This document shows positions 1 through 9,000 of a stretch of 64,000 nt of DNA, in pieces. Source of the DNA: Nematostella vectensis (Eukaryota; Cnidaria; Anthozoa; Actiniaria; Edwardsiidae); contig NC_064038.1 of NCBI RefSeq assembly GCF_932526225.1, positions 4,402,001 to 4,466,000 of the forward strand, in the 5' to 3' direction. The position numbers were made by a program, and so were the translations under genes. The notes under the pieces are model-generated. The model did no database searches. It saw nothing but the letters and a program-made list of their open reading frames with translations, and was not told where the DNA came from. Every line of letters starts with the position of its first letter. Positions within the stretch are counted from its first letter, which is position 1.

Positions 1-239
1 ATATCCAGGTCACATACGCATAGCTTATCGCTCACTAAAGTTCTCCTACATACTGGACAGGTCGCAGAGCGGAGTCTAAGCACACATTTCAGATGATTTC
101 CATGCCCACATTCTAACTCGGCGCTTGTTTCTTTTTGCACCTCCTCTAAACAGATCGAGCACAGGATGGGTTCTTCGAGACTACCCGATGGTGGTGGTGG
201 TTGCTCTTCAACCATACGTTTAACCGTTTGTTCCTCCAT
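1..239 (-). CDS. RING-H2 finger protein, N-terminal part (runs off left edge)
   Basis: Reading leftward from the ATG at 239, 79 codons are open to the window edge. The protein begins with a short charged, proline-rich leader and then shows a RING pattern: CSIC near residues 29-32, a CGHGNH block near 46-51, a following Cys two residues later, then CPVC near 63-66. This is a C3H2C3 (RING-H2) arrangement, typical of E3 ubiquitin ligases. The gene is intronless as far as visible, on the same strand as the next three genes, with only 74 bp to the stop of the ankyrin gene. Its first ~13 codons and ~40 bp of leader closely match those of the TFIIB-like gene at 2183. RING proteins are common in large DNA viruses; the substrate is unknown. 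The C-terminus lies outside the window. Confidence 0.8.
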   Translation of the reverse strand, partial: MEEQTVKRMVEEQPPPPSGSLEEPILCSICLEEVQKETSAELECGHGNHLKCVLRLRSATCPVCRRTLVSDKLCVCDLD

Positions 240-253
240 TTTATTAAACTGTT

Positions 254-267
254 CATGTCTTTAAGCC
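254..267 (-). promoter_or_regulatory. Shared promoter-like motif upstream of the RING gene
   Basis: On the minus strand this reads GGCTTAAAGACATG and ends 14 bp before the RING start codon. It fits the consensus GGYYTAAAGACRTR also found before the three following genes. A promoter role is inferred from position and recurrence. Confidence 0.5.
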
Positions 268-313
268 ACTTTTCAATTTTTTTACATCATACACCAAAGC
301 ATGTCTCTCACGC

Positions 314-1135
314 CTACCCATCGAAACACTCTTCCAACATTCCCTTCTCTTGCTCATCAAGACACCAATCCCAAAACCTGTCCGGATGCCAAGCTACTGG
401 CATTAGTTCGTCCTCCAGCTTTCTACGGAATCTCACCTTGTGTAGCTTCTCCGGGAGCTCCTCATGCACGAGGCCCCACCTCCACGCCGCACGTAGCACC
501 GCGACAATTTCGTGTAGACCCCAAAACCGCGCGTAACTCATAGGCCCAATGAGATCGGTCGCGCCCCACTCCAAGCACAACCTCACAATCTCGAGGTTGC
601 CAGATTCGGTGGCCGGTGTTATAGCATAGTCCGGGTCAAACTCCCAGAAGTTTTCTCTCAGCAACTCTAGAACCTCAACGTGGCCATTGTACGCCGCCTC
701 GGCGGAGGTCCAACCGACGTTGGCATCGACGCCTAGATCTATCAATAACTTAACAACCCCCACCTGACCTTCCCCCGCCGCAGTACCCATGGCCTCGATC
801 ATAGCCTCTTCGTCGTCACAATACTCGTCCATCACCTTCAAAACCTCTACGTGCCCGCCTTTCGCTGCCATGGACGCTGAATACACGAAGTCACAGGCGC
901 CCAACTCACAACACATCTTAACGATCTCGGCGTGCCCATTCTCCGCCGCGCTCGCCATGGCCTCGTCGAAATCCGACGCGCCCCACTCTTTACATAACCT
1001 CACGGCCTCGACGCACCCCTCCGCCGCCGCGCGCGCCATGGCGGTGTCAAAGTCTGCGGCTCCCCACCTCGCTAAGGTGGCGGCTTGATCCTCCACGGTG
1101 AGATTTGTAAGACCTCCAGCACTTTGCATATCCAT
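314..1135 (-). CDS. Ankyrin-repeat protein, giant-virus type
   Basis: An intronless 273-aa ORF. From about residue 25 to 200 it consists of ~27-34-residue repeats with the pattern 'A..GH.E(I/V)(V/L)(K/R)..CE.GA', i.e. ankyrin repeats in the variant with a recurrent 'CKEWGA(S/T)DFD' phrase. From memory this phrasing is frequent in ankyrin families of giant DNA viruses rather than animal ankyrins. The C-terminus (about 235-273) has a separate basic then Trp-rich block with WHPDRFWDWCL. Ankyrin arrays mediate protein-protein contacts; the partner is unknown. Neighbours are a RING gene (74 bp downstream) and a TFIIB gene (121 bp upstream), all on the same strand. The first Met is chosen because the shared promoter motif lies 14 bp upstream. 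A bacterial or host origin cannot be excluded. Confidence 0.8.
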   Translation of the reverse strand: MDMQSAGGLTNLTVEDQAATLARWGAADFDTAMARAAAEGCVEAVRLCKEWGASDFDEAMASAAENGHAEIVKMCCELGACDFVYSASMAAKGGHVEVLKVMDEYCDDEEAMIEAMGTAAGEGQVGVVKLLIDLGVDANVGWTSAEAAYNGHVEVLELLRENFWEFDPDYAITPATESGNLEIVRLCLEWGATDLIGPMSYARFWGLHEIVAVLRAAWRWGLVHEELPEKLHKVRFRRKLEDELMPVAWHPDRFWDWCLDEQEKGMLEECFDG

Positions 1136-1149
1136 TTTGTTATTACATC

Positions 1150-1163
1150 CACGTCTTTAAACC
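1150..1163 (-). promoter_or_regulatory. Shared promoter-like motif upstream of the ankyrin gene
   Basis: Minus-strand GGTTTAAAGACGTG, ending 14 bp before the ATG at 1135. The flanking sequence differs from that of the RING and TFIIB genes, so the match is not simply due to the recent duplication linking those two. Confidence 0.5.
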
Positions 1164-1256
1164 AATTTAATCGAATTTTTTTAGACGTGTTAATTCACAT
1201 CTACTCCGAACTGACAGTTTTCTGGAAATCCTGATTTCTCTGGAAATCGGGAAATA

Positions 1257-2183
1257 TCATACCACACCAGGCGTACCCAGGACTGTGGCCACTTCTTTCG
1301 CTTTCCTACTGATGGTTAACTCGGAGATGCCCGTTCTTTCGGAGAATTTTTTAAGTGTAATATCGACCCCCTTTAGCCGTACCCAGTAATAGGTTAAAGC
1401 GACCGCAAAGGATTGTGGGCGAGCGCGATTCAACTCAGACGAGCGGTTCTCAGATCTGTAGTAGAGCTGGACCACCTCTCCCTTCTGTGCGGGGGACGCC
1501 GAGAATCTATCCATCACATCGCGAATGTGGTCCACGACGGTGGGAGACGTTCCGTGTAGTAAGTAATCTTTAGGCGCGTTAATACTAAAGATTTTTAGAC
1601 CCTTAAGGCAACTCTTCCTGCTCAATCCAAAAGTCTCCATCAAGGTTTTCGGTGTCTGACACTCACCGGACATCTTGTAGGCGTAGTAGATACACGCAAA
1701 GACGATCGCCTTCCGTGGGTCGCCGCGAAAAATCTGGCCTTTCGTCACCTGAGTGTATATCTCGTTAGCTTTGGCTACAATTACCCCGCTAAAACCCATG
1801 TTCTCCACATCCTTGTCAATATTTCTATCCTCAGACCTACGTACCTGGACCCGACTTGGATTCGAAGACCGTTTGCCGTCGGAATGTCCGTAAAAACCCC
1901 ACTCCCTTTCGTGTGCGATCACGCGCTGCATCTGTTCCCCGCACTCTAAGCAACTAGTGACCCCGTCTTCTGTGACTAGGTCGTCATGATTGCAAAGGGT
2001 GTTACTACTATCCTCGTCTCCCAAGGAGGCTCTACTAGTCTCGTATTCGGTGAGGGCTCGGTCAAACAGTGCAAATTCCGGCATGAGGGTGGGGACGTTA
2101 ATCTCAGGCACCGGTCCGCCGGGGATATTGTATGGTGGTGGTGACCGATCTTCAACCGTACGTTCAACTGTTCGTTCCTCCAT
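1257..2183 (-). CDS. TFIIB-like transcription initiation factor, viral type
   Basis: An intronless 308-aa ORF. Residues ~64-84 carry a zinc-ribbon (Cys-x-His and C-x2-C spaced like the TFIIB N-ribbon: CNHDD then CLECG). A B-reader/linker-like stretch follows, then two cyclin-like folds: about 125-205 (with 'RGDPRKAIVFACIYYAYK') and about 215-300 (with 'RPQSFAVALTYYWVRLKG' and a terminal helix-turn-helix-like segment 'ISELTISRKAKEV'). TFIIB recruits RNA polymerase to promoters. Free-standing TFIIB homologues are known from several nucleocytoplasmic large DNA viruses, which transcribe their own genes. An animal TFIIB gene would have introns and much higher similarity to other animal TFIIBs. The product would be a natural reader of the motif shared by these four genes, which is inference. 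The start is set by the motif 14 bp upstream. Confidence 0.85.
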   Translation of the reverse strand: MEERTVERTVEDRSPPPYNIPGGPVPEINVPTLMPEFALFDRALTEYETSRASLGDEDSSNTLCNHDDLVTEDGVTSCLECGEQMQRVIAHEREWGFYGHSDGKRSSNPSRVQVRRSEDRNIDKDVENMGFSGVIVAKANEIYTQVTKGQIFRGDPRKAIVFACIYYAYKMSGECQTPKTLMETFGLSRKSCLKGLKIFSINAPKDYLLHGTSPTVVDHIRDVMDRFSASPAQKGEVVQLYYRSENRSSELNRARPQSFAVALTYYWVRLKGVDITLKKFSERTGISELTISRKAKEVATVLGTPGVV

Positions 2184-2197
2184 TTTATTAAACTGTT

Positions 2198-2211
2198 CAT
2201 GTCTTTAAACC
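2198..2211 (-). promoter_or_regulatory. Shared promoter-like motif upstream of the TFIIB-like gene
   Basis: Minus-strand GGTTTAAAGACATG ending 14 bp before the ATG at 2183. The surrounding ~40 bp nearly match the leader of the RING gene. Confidence 0.5.
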
Positions 2212-2354
2212 ACTTTTCAAAGGCTTTCTAGATGTGAAGCTGAGAGGCTAGCCCCTCGAGCTCCATCTAGGTGTGATGTGTGTGGTTGCCAAGACTTCCG
2301 AAGGGGTCCGCGTGGGGGCGGTGCGGTCTAAAGTCTCCACACCACATTCGTGGA

Positions 2355-2615
2355 CTAGTATCTTACCCATCTTTTTTCGTCATACCGTGGCATGGAGACT
2401 AACATCGCTAGAACACCAAGGACAATTGTCGCCGCTCCGGCCACAAACCCAACGGGGTCGAAGCTTCCGTATTCTGAGTCTTCATAGTAATCAGCGTTAC
2501 AACAGCAGTGTTCAGGCCCCGCATCCGCAGTGTCACTCACATTCACCTCCAGCACCGAACAACCGCCGGCGGTAGCCGCATCGTTTTTGATCTTCACCTC
2601 CGTCTTTAATGTCAT
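2355..2615 (-). CDS. Small membrane protein of unknown function
   Basis: I place the start at the ATG at 2615 (86 aa) rather than at an in-frame upstream ATG at 2687. The shared motif lies 16 bp before 2615, whereas 2687 falls inside the direct-repeat array. The N-terminal half is polar with a Cys cluster (CCCN near residue 39). About residues 56-76 form one hydrophobic helix (GFVAGAATIVLGVLAMLVSM), followed by a short basic tail ending MPRYDEKRWVRY. This suggests a single-pass membrane or virion-envelope protein, but I do not recognise the family. It is the last gene of the minus-strand cluster before the DNA changes character. Confidence 0.55.
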   Translation of the reverse strand: MTLKTEVKIKNDAATAGGCSVLEVNVSDTADAGPEHCCCNADYYEDSEYGSFDPVGFVAGAATIVLGVLAMLVSMPRYDEKRWVRY

Positions 2616-2631
2616 TTTATCTAGGGCCTCA

Positions 2632-2645
2632 TACGTCTTTAGACC
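2632..2645 (-). promoter_or_regulatory. Shared promoter-like motif upstream of the small membrane protein
   Basis: Minus-strand GGTCTAAAGACGTA, 16 bp before the ATG at 2615. The segment farther upstream (2649-2675) also resembles 2249-2275 upstream of the TFIIB gene, in both cases containing a GGAGCTC core. Confidence 0.45.
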
Positions 2646-2684
2646 AGAATAGCCCCTTGAGCTCCCCCTAGGTGCGACATGTGA

Positions 2685-2816
2685 CAAAGTGATTGACAGG
2701 TGGGCTTGGCTATCACGTGATAAAGTGATTGACAGGTTCTTGACAAAGTGATTGACAGGTTTTTAAAGTGATTGACAGGTGGGCGTGGCTATCACGTGAC
2801 AAAGTGATTGACAGGT
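2685..2816. repeat. Direct-repeat array at the edge of the virus-like block
   Basis: Five copies of AAAGTGATTGACAGGT occur in about 130 bp, two of them inside a longer unit with GGCTATCACGTGA. The array separates the compact GC-richer genes on the left from AT-rich DNA without recognisable genes on the right. It could be host minisatellite, an integration scar or a viral terminal repeat. Confidence 0.6.
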
Positions 2817-5800
2817 GGGCGTGGTCGTGCAAGAGATCTTTGGCAAACTCGCGCATGCGCAGGTCGCGAGGCTTGGCGGAGGTGTGCGGAGACTTTTGCG
2901 CCACTTTTGGAATGAAATTTGGGATGATCAAAAAGTTGCGCCAGCTGCGCCATTTCCCTACTACTTCGGTCCATGCGAGAACTCGGGATGTTCAGTGGCG
3001 AATGGTCCCTAAAATATCCATTTTATCGCCAAATTTAAAAGCATCTCAAATTCTCGGATTTTAGATTTTAGAGATTTTAGGTTCTACTTCTGTTCTCGGG
3101 TATCTACAAAGGTAGAATCTCGTTTTCTCGGGTTTTGAGAACGGCCTTCTCGTCGTCTCGGAATTTCTCGGTTTCACCATTAGCCACCCCCTACAGGTAA
3201 AAATGTTTAGATTTTTTACAATACATATTTCTTTCTGTATAGACTATAAGTATATATATTTATGTATCATCATCCCGGTATAGAAAAAGCGTTATTTTTT
3301 GTAATTTACAGCTTCCGGGACTGAGATTTTGATAAGTTTACACTTCAGTTAACACAAGTCCAGGGAATAAAGAGGCAATATGAGAAGAATCGTTTACTTT
3401 TAGCATCTTCATTCTGCTAATTGGGGCGACTGTGTTCTTTTCACTTTTTTTATGTAAGCAGCTCAGAACTTTTTCCCGGAACCCCGCCTGCAAAGGGCAA
3501 AAGCTTTCAGTATTAATGTGTTATCGTGTGCATCGAATAAACATATGGCGGTTTGGGGCTCTGTGAACTTCAGTCTGGTCCTCAGTTACCTCTAGAATAC
3601 GAAAGTCCTAGGCATTTTGTCCAGGTCAATTTATTTCAGGCTTTTTTAAACAGCCTTTTGATATTTTTAAGAGGCTAGGTGAAAGGCTATTGCAAGCTGT
3701 CCTCGAATTTAATGAATCTTACTTCTACGGGAAGATGTTAGCCAAACGGCTGGATCACCAATATATAAACATGTCTGGCTCCGGATAATTCTGTCGAAGT
3801 CAAATTTATTTTTTTTGCCATTATACCATGAAATCCTCTTTTTTTTCCATTAAGGCCAAGGCGAAGCCATCCTCAGAAACCCAGGGTTTTGTTTAGTCTT
3901 TCTTGGTTTTCCTGGGTTGTTTCTAAGCCGGTTGGACACGTTTTAATAATCTACTGCAGCGGGAAGTCTGGAGTAGAAATGTTATCGTTGTCTGGTCTCA
4001 AATATTCAATTAAGAATGTTTTAATATCACGTATAGTCGAGGTGTCCACAAGCTTGTGCAGAGTGAAGACGCAAAGTGTCACGTATCAGGGGTGGAAAAG
4101 ATAACCTATCAATAATAGTACTTGTGAAACCAGTATATCTACGTTACTTGACGCAAAATACACAACGAAAGTGAGCTCTGGTCCCTCGAATATGAATTTA
4201 AAAACATTAAGATTCACTATATCATCTGTTTTATATTGAGAAGTAGTTCTCATTAACATGAAATGCTCGTTTTTAGCACCACACAAGACGGGGATTCAAA
4301 AGAGAGCACTTTATTTGAAGATAAGCACTAAATTCTCGCCTCCCCCCCCCCCCCCCACCCACCCCCTGCCACCAAAAAGCGAGTTATTTCTTTTGGAAGG
4401 ATCTCAAATACTTTAATTCCGTTTTCCATATGATACTCCCTTGTCTCCTCCATATCCTGGGTACCCGCCTGATAAAGATGCGAAGTGCCTACATTCTTTA
4501 AAATACTAATTTATTAAATAAAACAACGTTAAACAATATACAACTTGGTTTTCAAACTTGAGGTCAGTGGCTCACACTCTTAAAAGCCTGACTTCAGATC
4601 ATTCCAACATATGGGGATGAAGAAGGCGCTTATTTACGGTTTAAAAGCTATTAGAGGTCGCTTTCATCTAGCTTGGCGACATAGAACGAGTCTTGGGCAG
4701 TCGCGTGATGATTGAAATGTGCAATAAATCTCCCAACCATCGCCTATACTTTATTTCACAACTTCAACCGTCTTTTATCCTCTTTCTGGGTACCATGAAT
4801 GAATTTAAAGTCAGTTCTTAACAACGTTCAGATTGCTTTTGAAAACTCAGAATTATTTCGCCAGTCAGAAACATTCAAACTTGAGGACGGACGAGTCTTT
4901 TCTAATGAATGAATGCTTGCATGCTTGCATCGAGGTCGGTGGTCAACATTAAAATTAATTAAAGACTTTCCTCAAAAGGCTTCCCAAATAAACCGCTTTT
5001 GTTTCCATTTTTCATTTATCACTGGGCTCATGTTACTATCGTAATAATTTAACTTCCTGTTGTATAAACATGTAATTTTGCCGTTTATACATAACTGTCC
5101 TTCCAAACACCGGAAGTCTATCCGTGAGCCGATCTATTTATGGCGTTCGTGTCTCTTAGAAGTGCTTTTCGGTAGGTAAAAAATCTAATGGATTACCGTT
5201 TTATGGCCTTGGCGATTACTAACGGCTTGGAGAGTGGTAAAATGCGGTTAAGACTAAGAGCAATTTTCTTAAAAGCATATTAGCATTAGGTAAATGCTTT
5301 CCACTCTAGTTGTTGTTCCTTGTATTATAGTTGCTATACCATTTTTTTTGCTCGTGTATTTATAATTTTGTGGTTTCCCCGCTTCTACATTCGTCGCCGC
5401 TATTGACCCAATTAACTCTCAATAATAACCAAATCTCTGTTTTATCTTAATAGTCACATTTATATAGCTGAAAGCACAAGCAGAATCTAATGAGCTTATG
5501 AATGAGATCCAAAAAAGCATACTGATAGTTAAGTTTACCTAACTGATATGAAGTTCCGTTAGCAAACACTTATACAGCCTTTTGTCATTTTTGGGTTCCT
5601 TGTATTTTGATAATTCACTGACATTCTTTCAGTTGTTTAATTATCGAGTTAAACGCGTCATAGCAAATTTTTTACGCTCCTTCATCGACTTCGAGTTATC
5701 GTTCTTGAATGTGTTGATACCTCATTCAAGAACGGATAACTAATGCTTTTCCTACGCTTCTCTAACAAAATACTCACAGCAGAGTATCGCAAGTGTTTTA

Positions 5801-6071
5801 TCAGATTGTACTAAGATATACAAATTAGGATCGTCCAAATAGTAACCGCATACTTAAGATAAGACACCATCGGTGCATTTCAATCGCACCCGAGTGGACT
5901 GATTCATGTCAGATGGGTTTTAAATAGCGAGCATTGGATACACTTGAATAATGGGCTGTCTGTGAAATCCCGCTTCTGACACCACCATTATCATTTCGTC
6001 ACTCTACTAGACCAAAGCTAAAACGCATACTTCATCTACAATCGGATCTTCTACCAGCAGAAGCAGCGTCA
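2817..6071. other. Gene-poor region upstream of Pax
   Basis: No coding segment is supported here. Around 3010-3180 is a run of degenerate TCTCGG/GATTTTAG words resembling a decayed repeat, with similar CGAGACTT words at 61.02-61.15 kb. A poly-C tract lies near 4342-4358. The segment just left of 6072 should hold the Pax 5' UTR and promoter, but I see no clear TATA box. Confidence 0.5.
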
Positions 6072-9000
6072 ATGATGAACGTATTCGGTAAGGTCTTTAG
6101 AGATATCGCGATGTGATAGAAATTCTTTCTCTCCCCTTTCTAATATAGTTACAAATAACAAGTTTCCTTCCTTAGTTTTTGTGAACTTAGTAAATTAACA
6201 TTATATGCATAGGCGTTTGTTTGATCTTTTAGAAACTGGGGCACAAAAACTTTTCTGATGTTATCTTTATTTAAAGTAATTACAAAAAAATGAAAACATA
6301 AACAGTTTAAAAAACTCGAGCTTTTAAATCTTTAGAAAAGTATTTACGTACGTTAGCATAGTACGTAAGGCATGGCCTTTAATCATGGTGCATGATACAA
6401 AATCCGATAGAGTCTATATCCATTTTTCTATCTTTAATTCCATTAAATAATGCTTATAACTTTCATCGATTGTCAAGTATTTCACTTTTTACTTAATGGA
6501 TTATTTTTTTTCTATACTTTTTTTTATACTGGTAGAAACGTCTCGGAAACGGATGGTTGTGTCTAGGAGTAGAAAAGGCAAAAAGCCGTGTAAAGAACGG
6601 AGTTAATGTATTTCGTGATACCTAAGATGATGCCTCCCTTTTAACTGTTAGACAATTATGGATTTCTGCTTCTTCTTCAAAATCTAACCCTCGTTGTTCT
6701 TGAATATAAAAAGTATATGCACATCCACGTTAGTGTGAGCCAATCAAGTTCAACTTACACTTGATCGAATGATACTCTGGAGTAATTCAGGAATGTAAAG
6801 AAAATGATGATATAATGTACCAAGTGAAGATATTTTGCATGGGTACGAGGCATGCCTATAAGCTCTGTCTGCGTGGGTTTAGAAGCTGCTACAACTTGGG
6901 AGAGTGACGCATTGACACAACATCCTGCTATCAAGTCAGGCATCGCGAAATCATGATTCCAGATATTTAGTATTTCAAGTTAGACTGTTTAAATCAGATT
7001 TAATTGTTTGTGACCGACCCCCTTGCTCTGTGCTTAGGGCAAAAATAAAATATTGAACGGGTTAACAAGAATCGAAGAAATAGTAAATAATTTCCTTATC
7101 TTTCTCAATTTAATTTGAGTAAAGAGAGAAACAGACGAAGCCGAGAAATCAGCCGGACAAAATAGTAAGAGCGGCGCGCTTTTGGATTCGGAGAAGCTGG
7201 AGAGAGTTGGAGCAAATTACCACAATCTACTAGCGCAGTTAAAAACTGGCTATAAATGCAAGCACTGTAGTAAATGTTTTGCTTAAATTTGCGTTAAGAA
7301 AGGTGATATACAGCGAAAAAGTGATATTCCGCTATCGAGTATTTTACACAGTTGTTTCTCACTTGGCTCCGATATGAGATGACTATCAAAAATCACCCAC
7401 AATACCCGCGCGCTGTTGACTTGCTTGATGGGACTAAAAGAGAAGATCCAGCCAGATTTATTATTGTCATTATTATTATTTTCGCTGGGAACAGATCAAC
7501 ATTGCTTTTAGTTTTCTTAGTATTGAGTGTCATACGATTTAAAGTAGCCCACTCATATGCAACTCCTGTCCACAGGAAACCAGAAACCAGTCCGAACAAG
7601 CGTTCAAAATCAATGTTTAACTAAATCCAAATTGGTGATAAAATGATAAAAGAAACTAAAAACAAAGTGAAAAGTAAAAAAAAAAAAGTAGTAAAAAAAT
7701 ACTTGACAGAGGAGCGACAGCACTTGGAATAAAAAGAGGAAAGAATAGACCACACATCCAGACATGCGCAGAATCAACGCATGGCAGCTAAAGCTTTAGG
7801 GCTAGCCTAGAGCTTTCGGCACCAGCACTGCTGTCTAGCGAGGGGAATGGGGGGGGGGGGGGGGTGGATGAGGAATATAGAAAATTCCCATTGTTGTTAT
7901 TTCTAACAGCAGCCTAACAGTAATACATTCTTGGTAAAATGGTCGAATCGTTTTGGAACTCAAGACCAATCTCACCAAGTCTCCATAGCCCAGTATAGAA
8001 GGTTGAGGTACACAATGAAGGGGGGGGGGGGGGGGGTGCAAATGCTATGCTAGATATTGTTTGGCTGTATGATCTGTATATGTGCTTTTTGTTTTGCCTT
8101 TCTGCTCTACCAACACCCCACCAATGTCAACTAACAAAACTTCCAATGCATTTTCTTTCAAGGTCAAGGGAAGCTGAACCAGCTGGGTGGGGTGTTTGTG
8201 AATGGCAAGCCTCTACCCATCTCAGTCCGCCGGCGGATTATCGAGATGGCCGAACAAGGCATGAAAGCTTGTGAGATCAGCAGAAGACTCCGAGTCTCGC
8301 ACGGGTGCATCAGCAAGCTCCTGGCAAAGTTCCAAGAAACAGGTGATACTTATATTCAACGACACTTGTAAATCGCGCGCTTTGATTGGTCAGGATCCAT
8401 GTGGTATTCGAGGACGCAGCTCATTTGGCGCCAGCATGCGCGCTCACTCCCAAAGACTATATTTGGACGTTGTATAAAACAAATAGATCTCATTTTTTGT
8501 GCGTCTGTCTCCTTATAGATGCACAGCTTGTCATGAACAACAGTCATGCAACTCGACTGCGTCTTTTTTTATCACGACACGCTGTGACGTCATCTGTTCA
8601 TCTATTAGAGGACAGACACACGCAAAATGAGATCATTTGTTAAATATGGCCTTATAGTGCGAAGCACACTGTTCTTCTGTTATGGTTGTTATTACCTCTG
8701 TCACACAGTGCGCTATGATCTTTATCACACAATGCGCCATGGGCTATGTCACGCAATACGCTATGATTTTTGTCACGCAATGCACTATGATCTTTATCAC
8801 GCAATGCGCCATTGCCTATGTCACGCAATACGCTATGACCTCTGTCAACCAATGCACTATGACCAATGTCACGAAAATACGCTATGACCGTCATGTATCG
8901 CAACCATGTAGCGTAACCTTGTAATGATTGTCGCATAAGTATCCTATATATAGCTAACAAGAGCCTGTCTCTAGCTGAATTGAATAGACTTTAAACACTT

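Noticed and set aside
2616-2687. Longer start (ATG at 2687) for the small membrane protein
   Set aside because: The shared promoter motif falls inside this extension, and the upstream ATG sits in the direct-repeat array.
8627-8960. Repetitive ORFs on both strands in Pax intron 2
   Set aside because: They come from a 24-bp minisatellite whose length is a multiple of three.
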